Positions 14,309 through 22,283 of a stretch of 64,000 nt of DNA are shown piece by piece (within the stretch, counting starts at the first letter, position 1; each line of letters opens with the position of its first letter). The stretch is taken from positions 140,125 to 204,124 of the forward strand of contig JAJFKU010000038.1 of NCBI GenBank assembly GCA_021773035.1. The letters run 5' to 3'. The notes below the pieces were generated by a model. The model was not told the DNA's origin. It ran no database searches and worked only from the letters and a program-made list of their open reading frames with translations. A program made the position numbers and the translations under genes. The stretch comes from Woeseiaceae bacterium (GTDB taxonomy: Bacteria > Pseudomonadota > Gammaproteobacteria > Steroidobacterales > Woeseiaceae).

Positions 14309-15700
14309 TCAAGGTTGTGCCGTATCGTCGAAGAACAACAAGTCAGCGACCGCAATATTCGTTGAATCCACAACTGTCAGCGAGTAGTTGCGATTCTTCT
14401 CCAGTATGACCTGCAACGGTCCTGCGACCACATTCTTGGTGCCCGGCTCTGCGATGAACACGTTATAAGTGCCGGACTCACGATTTACGTAACTTACGCC
14501 GGTACCGTACAAAATGTTCGAAAACGTCGGCCCAATGAGTTGAATATCCGTTTCCAGGTCGACCAGATACACGTCCAGCGTTTGAAATCTGGCGGCTCCT
14601 TGAAACAGCTGAAAACGTGCGTGCGTCGCAAGCGTCGAGCGATCGTAGCGCTGAGCAGCAATTTGCAGGTCGCCCGGCAAACCAACGAAATACAATCGAT
14701 TGTAGCTACCGGAAAATGCGTTGATGCTTCGTTGGCTCAAGAAGACGCCCAGGCTGTCAGCAGGTGTTACCACCATGTTGAGCTCGCCATCATCGACGTC
14801 TGTCTCGTCAGACAGCGAGCCGAAATCCAGGTTGTCGATCATTGGCAGCGTGAAATCGCTGGAATCGTAGAGGTCGAGCGGATCTGTACCGAGCGCCGCA
14901 TGTACAGCACTGATCACGGAAGAGGAATTAATATCGACCAGGTCATTGCCGGAACCTGCGCCGATGAGACTAACCGAGAACTTTGCCGTTGTGACACCGC
15001 CGTCATCCATCAACGTAATAAGCATGCTGGTCGCCGGAGAAAATTCGAACCCGTGTGATGCAAACAGGATGGTTTCGGGATCGCCCGCAGGCGTGACAAT
15101 CAGTTGGTACTCATCGGCCAGTAACTCTGTAGCAGTTTGAAAATCCGAAAATGACACGCTCGCTTTTGGAACGGCAAAAACGGGACTTGTGCCGGGCTTC
15201 TCGAGGTAGATATCGACCGCTCCGACTGCGCTTGAGACATGGCCAAATGACACTTCCATAACCGTTACTTCGGTATCGTTGTCATTCGCCGTCGCGACTT
15301 CGTCTGCCCAGTTCTTCCCGAATTGCTCCCACAGTAAGAGTTGAGGGTCGTCCAAAGACCCCGTCAGCACAAACGTATATTCCTGCTCTGTAGTCACCTT
15401 TAGGGTACGAGTGCTAAGAACGGTTGGGTCGTCAGCATCGTCCCCCGGCAGGTCAATCTCGAAGCTGAACGCATACTCGAGATCATCAAATTCGGAAATG
15501 CCGGTCGCATCTTTGAAACCGACAGCCCCCAACAGGGTCTCCTCGATCAGGAAATCGACAGAACCAATATTCGGAATAGCATGCAGCGCTCGAATTGCCC
15601 CCTTGCCGGTCACCGGCTCCTGATTATTGCTGCTCGAACATGCCGCCAGCCCAAACAGGATCAGGGCGACGATAGCGGTACTGCGTGCGATTGTGTACAT
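14309..15700 (-). CDS. DUF4397-domain lipoprotein
   Basis: The 463-residue product has a lipoprotein signal (lipobox LAAC) followed by two DUF4397-type repeats (around residues 35-250 and 265-450), recognisable from IRALHAIPNIGSVDFLIEE and ISAVHAALGTDPLDLY with related later blocks (VDIYLEKPG, LDVYLVDLE). These domains are beta-sandwich modules of secreted or anchored surface proteins with unknown ligands. The N-terminal part is acidic. The ATG at 15700 has GGAG about ten bases ahead. No enzyme motif is visible. Confidence 0.85.
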   Translation of the reverse strand: MYTIARSTAIVALILFGLAACSSSNNQEPVTGKGAIRALHAIPNIGSVDFLIEETLLGAVGFKDATGISEFDDLEYAFSFEIDLPGDDADDPTVLSTRTLKVTTEQEYTFVLTGSLDDPQLLLWEQFGKNWADEVATANDNDTEVTVMEVSFGHVSSAVGAVDIYLEKPGTSPVFAVPKASVSFSDFQTATELLADEYQLIVTPAGDPETILFASHGFEFSPATSMLITLMDDGGVTTAKFSVSLIGAGSGNDLVDINSSSVISAVHAALGTDPLDLYDSSDFTLPMIDNLDFGSLSDETDVDDGELNMVVTPADSLGVFLSQRSINAFSGSYNRLYFVGLPGDLQIAAQRYDRSTLATHARFQLFQGAARFQTLDVYLVDLETDIQLIGPTFSNILYGTGVSYVNRESGTYNVFIAEPGTKNVVAGPLQVILEKNRNYSLTVVDSTNIAVADLLFFDDTAQP

Positions 15701-15865
15701 GCGTGAGAATCTCCGTTTTTTGCGTTCGTCTTTTTCACAGCCGAGCGAATCTGCAAGCCGTGCCCGACCCCGAAGCGAGCAGCTCCAATTTAGGGCCGCA
15801 TCTTTATGCGGCTGTGTTTGTTTGTGTAGTCCGTTGCTCGCCAGAGAGTGTCGAACAACATTTTC

Positions 15866-15884
15866 GAACCTGTTTGGCAGGTTC
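15866..15884 (-). terminator. Possible weak terminator hairpin
   Basis: A 7-bp perfect stem (GAACCTG / CAGGTTC, loop of five) lies just after the stop of the minus-strand gene ending at 15895. On that strand it is followed by GAAAATGTTGTT, only mildly T-rich. A second hairpin at 15795-15812 (GCCGCAT / ATGCGGC) is followed by a T/G-rich tract on the plus strand. Neither is a strong intrinsic terminator. Confidence 0.35.
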
Positions 15885-15894
15885 TCGCGTCAAC

Positions 15895-16794
15895 TCACGG
15901 CGGGACCGTGCTCAGCGTAAATGTACCTGGCTCGATGAGCTTGAAATCGGCCGGCACGACAAACAGCGATTCGTCGGGCTCAGCGGTACTCAGAATCTCC
16001 GCTTCGTAGGTGATCGTGCCGAATCGCGGGTCTTCTTCCTCGGAGCGCACCATCATACGAAGTTCCGGCGCAATCCAGGTTCGCTTTTCGACAACGATTG
16101 GCTGTTCGTTTCCGAGAGCGCCTGCGGGATAGGTTGTCGTGCGAAGCGTTCCTTCCACCCTAATGCCATTGATCGTGTTCTGGCCAAGCGGTTCCACCTC
16201 GGTTCGAGCGCCAGGACCGCCGAATACAGCTGTGGTTGTGTTAAGGGTTCGCGATAATGCGACAGGTAGAGCGCTGACTCGTTGTCCAATAGTGATTGTC
16301 TCGCCGGAAGAATCGCCGACAACAGGCTCTGCATTAATGATATCCGGTCCCGAACCGACTCGCCCCACACTCACCGCACCGCCGCCAAACTGGACCAAGC
16401 CAGGAAACGACGGAGTCTTAAACGCGGTCTTGGCACCGATGTCGAGCGTGAAATTATTTCCAGTCGTTGGATCGGACAGAGAAACCATCTGGTGACGTGA
16501 TGCGCCGCCAGGTCCCGGGTTCTCCCTCCTTACCCTGCCTTCCGAGTCTCGATAGAGCTGCGTCACGTCCTCGTGCACGATCCGGTTTCCGTCATAGAGT
16601 TGTTGGACGGTACGCGTCGAAATTCGTGCTGCAACCGGTGCGCCTTTGACGACTTCATCGGCGTAAAACTGCGGCATCATTTCGATGCCGGACCCACGTA
16701 GCACCGGTCTATTCTGTCCGTAGGCGCTACCGATCGAATAGAACGTAAGGATGCTGCCGAGGAAAACATGAATGACTAGATATCGATTAAACAT
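15895..16794 (-). CDS. Exported protein of unknown function, third gene of an ECF sigma operon
   Basis: The 299-residue product has a signal peptide (cleavage near SAYGQ). The mature part is strand-rich and includes QLYDGNRIVHEDVTQLYRDS and LFVVPADFKL, a pattern common in proteins encoded beside ECF sigma factors, but I cannot name the family. The ATG at 16794 follows AGGGA; the longer in-frame start at 16833 would overlap the upstream gene. It probably is the effector or sensed component of the sigma module encoded by the next two genes upstream. Confidence 0.7.
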   Translation of the reverse strand: MFNRYLVIHVFLGSILTFYSIGSAYGQNRPVLRGSGIEMMPQFYADEVVKGAPVAARISTRTVQQLYDGNRIVHEDVTQLYRDSEGRVRRENPGPGGASRHQMVSLSDPTTGNNFTLDIGAKTAFKTPSFPGLVQFGGGAVSVGRVGSGPDIINAEPVVGDSSGETITIGQRVSALPVALSRTLNTTTAVFGGPGARTEVEPLGQNTINGIRVEGTLRTTTYPAGALGNEQPIVVEKRTWIAPELRMMVRSEEEDPRFGTITYEAEILSTAEPDESLFVVPADFKLIEPGTFTLSTVPP

Positions 16795-16804
16795 AGCGTA
16801 GTCC

Positions 16805-17218
16805 CTAATTTGACACGTAAACGTATACGGCACGGGTCAGACCGTTCTCGTCGTGAACTATTCGTGATTCCAGGTAATGCAATTCAGCACCCCTGGATAT
16901 TGAATGAACAGTAACTGGTGTAAGCGTTCGGGCAATCAGGTGGCCAGGTAGCGATGGTTCCGGCGACCTGGGTATATTGGTACTATCCTCGGGCAGCCAG
17001 CTAAAAATTCCAACAACAGCTAACACGAATGAAGCGGCGATACCGAGTCGCACCCAATTCTGCCGGACACTCACGGTTTTTCTACGCTGATTGAGCTCGG
17101 ACACCTCGATTTCCCGGGCGCAGACCGGCTCAATCCAGCCTGGAGCATGGATACAATCCAGTTCGCCTTTTAATTGCTCCAGTCTTTCATCTACGTCTTG
17201 GATATCACTGTGCTTCAT
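16805..17218 (-). CDS. Single-pass membrane protein, probable anti-sigma partner
   Basis: The 137-residue product has an N-terminal cytosolic region with Glu/Lys-rich helix, one transmembrane segment (LGIAASFVLAVVGIFSWL, around residues 58-75) and a periplasmic domain of about 60 residues. It overlaps the end of the sigma-factor gene by 14 bases, implying coupled translation. As with the other module it lacks a zinc anti-sigma motif; the assignment rests on gene order and topology. Confidence 0.65.
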   Translation of the reverse strand: MKHSDIQDVDERLEQLKGELDCIHAPGWIEPVCAREIEVSELNQRRKTVSVRQNWVRLGIAASFVLAVVGIFSWLPEDSTNIPRSPEPSLPGHLIARTLTPVTVHSISRGAELHYLESRIVHDENGLTRAVYVYVSN

Positions 17219-17768
17219 ACTTTAAGTCCTCCAAGGTATAGCCTGTATCGCCCAAGGCTCGTCGCAACGCATGGCGAGCTCTGGATAACCTTGATCGTAC
17301 AGTTCCAACGGGCAACTCTAATAGGGTCGCGGCCGTTGCGTAATCAAACTCCTGCAAGCCACAGAGTACGAGAACCTCTCGCTGTTGCAACGGTAACCTG
17401 AGAATCGCCGCTGCCGTTTCATCGGCTACCTGAGACCACACGACAACGCGATCCGGCGAGTCTTTGTCCGACCTGTTATCCGCCAGTGGAGCCACTCGCC
17501 CCTGATACCTGTTAGCCGCTCGCACCTTATTTCGTGCGAGGCCGTAGAGCCAGCCCCGAGCCGTAGAACTCCGGCTCGGGTCGAATGCTGTTGCGTTTTC
17601 GATGACATGCACGAACGTCTCCTGCGTCGCCTCCTCTGCCACGGACGCGGACCCAGACACCATAAGTGCGTATCGATAGATCAAATCGCTGTAACGCTTG
17701 TACAACACCGTAAAACCAGGCTTCCGTTTGTTGGCCAGGTTAGCCAGTAGCTCTTCGTCACTTGGCAT
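17205..17768 (-). CDS. ECF-type RNA polymerase sigma factor
   Basis: The 187-residue product contains region 2 (DLIYRYALMVSGSASVAEEATQETFVHV, GWLYGLARNKVRAANR) and region 4 (LPLQQREVLVLCGLQEFDYATAATLLELPVGTVRSRLSRARHALRR). It is a second, clearly different ECF sigma factor in the window. The start is ATG 17768, with GTG at 17771 as an alternative. A GGAACC element with a CGACA hexamer 15 bases downstream lies upstream at 17809-17834, matching the style of autoregulated ECF promoters. Confidence 0.88.
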   Translation of the reverse strand: MPSDEELLANLANKRKPGFTVLYKRYSDLIYRYALMVSGSASVAEEATQETFVHVIENATAFDPSRSSTARGWLYGLARNKVRAANRYQGRVAPLADNRSDKDSPDRVVVWSQVADETAAAILRLPLQQREVLVLCGLQEFDYATAATLLELPVGTVRSRLSRARHALRRALGDTGYTLEDLKYEAQ

Positions 17769-17808
17769 CACACGCAGGTACCGATTTCCGTTGTCCTTTA
17801 TGAATAGT

Positions 17809-17834
17809 ATGTCGCTCAGCCAGCGAAAGGTTCC
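17809..17834 (-). promoter_or_regulatory. Candidate ECF-type promoter
   Basis: On the minus strand GGAACC (17834-17829) is followed after a short spacer by CGACAT (17814-17809), resembling ECF promoters with a GGAAC -35 and a CGTC/CGACA-like -10. It lies 40-66 bases upstream of the sigma-factor start, consistent with autoregulation. Short motifs like this occur by chance. Confidence 0.35.
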
Positions 17835-17912
17835 ACAAATCTTCGATCAGGAACGTAGTTAAGCAATGGGACATCAATAAAACGCCGGCTGGAACAGGTC
17901 CTCAGCTTGAGC

Positions 17913-18188
17913 CTAGGGACATACGCCCCGGCGTAACTCGCTCTTGATGCAGCTGTCATAGTCACCAGGTTCAGAGTGACGACCGCATCGATCAATACGG
18001 CGGCCCAATGAGTCACCACGACAGATAGTGGTAGTAACGTCGTCGATATTCTCTCTCGGCTGCGCCTCAATGTACAAATCGCGAGCCGCAATTAGCGCTT
18101 TTGACTGTGGATCCAGTTTAACCGGCTGGTGTTTGCAGCCCACCAACGAAATCTGGCACATAAGAATAAAAGCCATGGTCATCTTCAT
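17913..18188 (-). CDS. Small lipoprotein of unknown function
   Basis: The 91-residue product starts with a lipoprotein signal (MKMTMAFILMCQISLVGC, lipobox LVGC) and has a mature part of about 73 residues with four more cysteines (TICRG, RCGRH, DSCIK, GVCP), likely in two disulphides. The ATG at 18188 is chosen because AAGGAG lies eight bases upstream, while the GTG two codons earlier is too close to it. I know of no named family. Confidence 0.65.
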   Translation of the reverse strand: MKMTMAFILMCQISLVGCKHQPVKLDPQSKALIAARDLYIEAQPRENIDDVTTTICRGDSLGRRIDRCGRHSEPGDYDSCIKSELRRGVCP

Positions 18189-18517
18189 TGCCACTACTCC
18201 TTCTCAGACGAGTTAGTTTCTGGTCACTACCCCCCAATTGTAGTTTGTAATCACTAAACCGCCATCGAGCACGGCAGCCATCACGCGGATGCCACCCCCT
18301 CGTCAATCGGGCGGCGATCTTTAGCGCACGACGACAGTTTCTTGCAAATGTGTGTACCGAATCACAAGTTCACCGAATTGCCGTGCCGCCGCCTCCGATT
18401 ACCTAAACCTTCATCGCCGGCTGCCGATAGCCTAGAACGTGCAAAGAAATGCCCGCGGTCGAATCCGATTCAGTAGTTCTCATTGGCCCGGCCCGACCAC
18501 TTTTGGAGAAATGTTGA
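18189..18517. other. Intergenic region upstream of the chemosensory locus
   Basis: These 329 bases lie between a divergent lipoprotein gene and the first gene of the chemosensory operon, so they must hold promoters for both. I see no TGTGA array in register, no sigma-54 -24/-12 element and no clear coding sequence. Confidence 0.4.
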
Positions 18518-18880
18518 ATGCAATCCGTACTCGCCGTTGACGATTCTGCGTCTATACGAACGTTGGTCTCCCACGTCCTCGAAGCGGCCGGGTATCAGGT
18601 GGTTCTCGCGGAGGACGGGCGCGAGGCGCTGGAGTTCGCGAGGGACAATGACGTCGACGTCGTCCTCACCGATATCAACATGCCCAATCTCGATGGCATC
18701 GGCCTGATTAAGGCGCTTCGGACGCTGCCCAATTACAAATTTACGCCGCTATTGGTGCTCACAACCGAATCGGGGCATGAAAAGAAAATGGAAGGCAAGG
18801 CAGCGGGCGCGACCGGTTGGATCGTCAAGCCCTTCAACCCCGAACAACTGATATCGACTGTTGGAAAGGTCATCGCATGA
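18518..18880 (+). CDS. cheY: CheY-like single-domain response regulator
   Basis: The 120-residue product is a stand-alone receiver domain with the acidic pair D8/D9, phospho-acceptor D52 (VVLTDINMPNLDG), the switch region VLTTES and the conserved Lys in IVKPF. It lacks an output domain, so it acts by binding a partner when phosphorylated by CheA. It begins the chemosensory operon, 70 bases ahead of cheA, with GGAG nine bases before the ATG. Whether its target is a flagellar motor cannot be seen, since no motor genes are in the window. Confidence 0.93.
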   Translation: MQSVLAVDDSASIRTLVSHVLEAAGYQVVLAEDGREALEFARDNDVDVVLTDINMPNLDGIGLIKALRTLPNYKFTPLLVLTTESGHEKKMEGKAAGATGWIVKPFNPEQLISTVGKVIA

Positions 18881-18950
18881 GCTTCCCACAGCAAAACCAC
18901 GCACCGGCCTCCATTGCCGCTTTACGCGACTCGACAAAGAGACTTGACTG

Positions 18951-21005
18951 ATGGCTATCGACATAGATTTAGCAGAGATCGCTCAGCTCTTCATCGAAGA
19001 GAGCATGGAAGGTCTCGATATCATGGAATCCGGTTTACTGAACCTCGACCTCGGCGACGCCGATACGGAGACGATGAATTCCATTTTCCGCGCGGCCCAC
19101 TCCATCAAGGGTGGCGGCGCAACTTTCGGCTTCATGGAAATATCCAATTTCGCGCATCACGTCGAAACGCTGCTTGACGAAATGCGCCAAGGCGACCGGC
19201 CGGTGACTAAGGACGGCGTTGACTTGATGTTGCAGTCGGTCGACTGCATACGAGAAATGATTAACAGCCTTGCTGACGGCGACGTTGACACCACCCGAGC
19301 CGACGAGCTCGAGATAGATCTGGCAAAGATGCTGGGAAGCGATGCATCGCCAGACCCGGCGGACGTCACCGAAGCCGCCGCCGATGCTGCCAGCGAATCG
19401 CCGGGCGCTCCGATCGTCGGCTGGGAAATTAAGTTCGAACCGCATCCAGGCATTCTGAAGTCGTGCAACGATCCGCTACGGATATTGCGGGAACTCCGGA
19501 AACTGGGAGAACTCGAGGTTCGCTCTATCGGGGCTTCAAAGCTGCTGCTGGGAGAGTTCGACCCGGAAGAGTGTCACGTCGCGTGGCAGATGACGCTGCA
19601 TGGCGGCATCGCTTTGGAGCAGATTAAAGAAATCTTCGATTGGGTAAGCGACGAGTGCGAACTGTCCATAGACCCGATCCGGGACGAAAACGCACCGCAA
19701 CCCCCCGCAGAAGTGGTGAAGGAAAGCACCGAAGACACGGTAACGCCACCGCCAAAACCGGCGGCTAAGAAGGCGTCGAAATCGAGCTCATCGAGCCAGG
19801 ACGGCGGCTCCATTCGAGTCAATATCGACAAGGTAGACGCACTCATCAACCTGGTCGGAGAGCTGGTCATTACGCAGTCGATGCTGAGCCGCTTCAATAG
19901 TGACTTCGACTTTACGCAAATTGAACAACTGCGCGAGGGCCTGACGCAGCTTTCCAGAAACACCCGCGAATTGCAGGAAAGTGTCATGGCGATTCGCATG
20001 TTGCCCATCAGTTTCGCATTCAGCCGTTTCCCCCGACTGGTCCGCGACACCGGAAATGCACTCAACAAGAAAGTCGATTTACAGCTCGTCGGTGAAACAA
20101 CTGAGCTAGATAAAACGGTGCTCGAAAAAATCGGCGATCCGCTGGTACACCTGGTACGAAACTCGCTTGATCATGGACTGGAAACACCCGAAGCACGCGT
20201 TGCAGCAGGAAAACCGGAAACCGGCATCCTGCAACTCAACGCCTATCACGAGGGCGGCAATATCATAATCCAGGTTATTGACGACGGTGCGGGTATCAAC
20301 AAGGACCGGGTCCTGGCTAAGGCTCGCGAACGTGGCATCGTCGGCCCCGACGAAATTCTAAGCGATGAAAAGATAAACAATCTGATTTTCATGGCTGGTT
20401 TTTCCACCGTGGACCAGGTCAGTGACCTGTCCGGTCGCGGCGTCGGAATGGACGTTGTCCGAAGGAATATCGGGGACCTCGGCGGCACCGTTTCAGTTAA
20501 GTCCGAAACGGGTGTTGGCAGCACTTTCACCATACGCCTGCCGCTGACCCTCGCGATCCTTGACGGCCAGCTCGTTCGGGTCGGTAGCCAGTCCTACATC
20601 ATCCCACTGATATCAATAGTGGAGACCATTCAGACGAACGACGAAAAGGTCAACGAAATCGTTGGCAAATCCGAGCTGTTCAAATTACGCGACGAATATC
20701 TGTCGGTACTTCGCCTCTATGAGATGTTTGGTGTTCAGGCAGACAGTACGCGTATCGATGACGGCCTGCTGGTGGTAGCAGAGGCCAACGGACATAGAGT
20801 AGGAATCCTTGTTGACGACCTTCTCGAACAGCAGCAGGTTGTAATCAAGAGTCTGGAAGCGAATTACCGGCAGATGCCGGGGATCTCCGGCGCCACGATT
20901 CTCGGTGATGGCACCGTTGCTCTTATCCTGGATGTACCGGGACTAATACAACTTTTTTACGAGCGTAACGCCGACGTACAAAACAACGTCCACCAAGTCG
21001 CATAG
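18951..21005 (+). CDS. cheA: Chemotaxis histidine kinase CheA
   Basis: The 684-residue kinase shows the full domain series: an Hpt P1 domain with phosphorylated H50 (FRAAHSIKGGG), a CheY-binding-type region around 155-245, a Pro/Ala/Lys linker (about 255-285), the P3 dimerisation helices, a P4 ATP-binding domain with N-box HLVRNSLDHGLE, G1 DDGAGIN and G2 GRGVGMDVV, and a CheW-like P5 domain at the C-terminus. It transfers phosphate from receptors to CheY and CheB. All catalytic motifs look intact. The ribosome-binding site is weak. Confidence 0.95.
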   Translation: MAIDIDLAEIAQLFIEESMEGLDIMESGLLNLDLGDADTETMNSIFRAAHSIKGGGATFGFMEISNFAHHVETLLDEMRQGDRPVTKDGVDLMLQSVDCIREMINSLADGDVDTTRADELEIDLAKMLGSDASPDPADVTEAAADAASESPGAPIVGWEIKFEPHPGILKSCNDPLRILRELRKLGELEVRSIGASKLLLGEFDPEECHVAWQMTLHGGIALEQIKEIFDWVSDECELSIDPIRDENAPQPPAEVVKESTEDTVTPPPKPAAKKASKSSSSSQDGGSIRVNIDKVDALINLVGELVITQSMLSRFNSDFDFTQIEQLREGLTQLSRNTRELQESVMAIRMLPISFAFSRFPRLVRDTGNALNKKVDLQLVGETTELDKTVLEKIGDPLVHLVRNSLDHGLETPEARVAAGKPETGILQLNAYHEGGNIIIQVIDDGAGINKDRVLAKARERGIVGPDEILSDEKINNLIFMAGFSTVDQVSDLSGRGVGMDVVRRNIGDLGGTVSVKSETGVGSTFTIRLPLTLAILDGQLVRVGSQSYIIPLISIVETIQTNDEKVNEIVGKSELFKLRDEYLSVLRLYEMFGVQADSTRIDDGLLVVAEANGHRVGILVDDLLEQQQVVIKSLEANYRQMPGISGATILGDGTVALILDVPGLIQLFYERNADVQNNVHQVA

Positions 21006-21043
21006 GTGACGAGGCACATGACGTTAAGCAGCAGGAGAACATT

Positions 21044-21601
21044 GTGACAGTAGCACTACGAAAAGAGGAAGAACTGGCCGCCGATATCGAAGCAGGCGGG
21101 GCCGGTGGCCAATACCTGACGTTCATGATGGCAGGAGAAGAGTACGGCATTGAGATCCTTAAAGTTCAGGAGATCAAGGGCTGGGACACCGTGACGCCAA
21201 TACCGAATACGCCGGAGCACGTGCTCGGCGTATTGAACCTTCGCGGTGCTGTTGTCCCGATCATCAATTTGCGCCAACGATTCGGTCTGGAAACCATCGA
21301 GTACGGTACAACGACAGTCGTCATCGTGGTGAAGATGACCGACGACGATCAAGAACGGACCGTTGGGCTGGTCGTCGATGCCGTTGCTGACGCCTATCGC
21401 CTAGAGAGCGAAGAAATCCAACCGCCACCCGATATGGGAGGAGCCGTCAATACGGAGTTCGTCCTCGGTCTGGCAACGGTTGGCGAAAAAATGGTGATCC
21501 TAATCGAAGTCGACCGCCTCATTGACTTCAGTGACCTGGATGCCGCTCCTGACGCGGCGAACGAAGCGGATGCGACCATTGCAGAGGATAAAGGACAATG
21601 A
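21044..21601 (+). CDS. cheW: Chemotaxis coupling protein CheW
   Basis: The 185-residue product is a CheW domain (QYLTFMMAGEEYGIEILKVQEIKGWDTVTPIPNTPEHVLGVLNLRG...) with short N- and C-terminal extensions, the C-terminal one acidic. It links receptors to CheA in the cytoplasmic array. The GTG start has AGGAG about six bases upstream. Its stop codon overlaps the start of the porin gene (ATGA), so the two are translationally coupled. Confidence 0.93.
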   Translation: MTVALRKEEELAADIEAGGAGGQYLTFMMAGEEYGIEILKVQEIKGWDTVTPIPNTPEHVLGVLNLRGAVVPIINLRQRFGLETIEYGTTTVVIVVKMTDDDQERTVGLVVDAVADAYRLESEEIQPPPDMGGAVNTEFVLGLATVGEKMVILIEVDRLIDFSDLDAAPDAANEADATIAEDKGQ

Positions 21602-22242
21602 AGAAGCTTGCGATAATAGCGGTGCTGGCACTGATGCTGATACCAACGGCTTCGTTCGCGCAGGCATCGGTCAACATTGGTTGGGTAAGCGAATATATTT
21701 TTCGCGGTGTACCGCAGGATGATTCTTCCGCCTACGTGGGCCTGGACTTCGAAAAGTCTGGTTTCTACGTCGGCACCTGGGCTGCCGACGTCGGCCAGGG
21801 TTCAGAGGTCGACCTCTATTTTGGCTACGGCGGAAATATCTCTGACGATCTGAGTTACGGAGTCGGCGCTACGGGATACTTCTACACCGATGATTTTGAC
21901 GATACCTACAAAGAACTAAACCTCTCTCTTGGCTATCTGAATTTCTCCCTGGATGCTGCGCTTGGCGAATACGATAATTTCTCTGGTGCAACACAGGACT
22001 ACTCCTTCCTGTCGCTAAAAGTAGAGCACGAAAGCTGTTATTTACTCGTCGGAAGTTTCGGCCAGGACTTCGATGGCGAATATGTCGAAGCGGGCTATGG
22101 ACTGGAACTCGGCGGTCTTGACCTGTCTCTGTCGATCGTTCACAGCTCCGCAGACCTGCTGGGGACGTCCGACAATTCCATCGTCTTCGGAATTGGCAAA
22201 ACACTGGATGCGAAAATGCTTGGTTTCGCGACCAATAACTAG
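21598..22242 (+). CDS. TorF-family putative porin
   Basis: The 214-residue product has a signal peptide (cleavage after SFAQA) and the hallmarks of the TorF/Gcw_chp family: VNIGWVSEYIFRGVPQ, GFYVGTWAADVG and EVDLYFGYGG, followed by amphipathic strands. Members are predicted outer-membrane barrels. It is unexpected here: the gene overlaps cheW by four bases and is followed 41 bases later by the receptor gene, so an outer-membrane protein is embedded in a cytoplasmic signalling operon. It may admit or present the signal sensed by the receptor; that is inference. Confidence 0.82.
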   Translation: MKKLAIIAVLALMLIPTASFAQASVNIGWVSEYIFRGVPQDDSSAYVGLDFEKSGFYVGTWAADVGQGSEVDLYFGYGGNISDDLSYGVGATGYFYTDDFDDTYKELNLSLGYLNFSLDAALGEYDNFSGATQDYSFLSLKVEHESCYLLVGSFGQDFDGEYVEAGYGLELGGLDLSLSIVHSSADLLGTSDNSIVFGIGKTLDAKMLGFATNN

Positions 22243-22283
22243 ACTGTCTGGCTTCGCTACACATCATCAATTAGGTGACTGAA

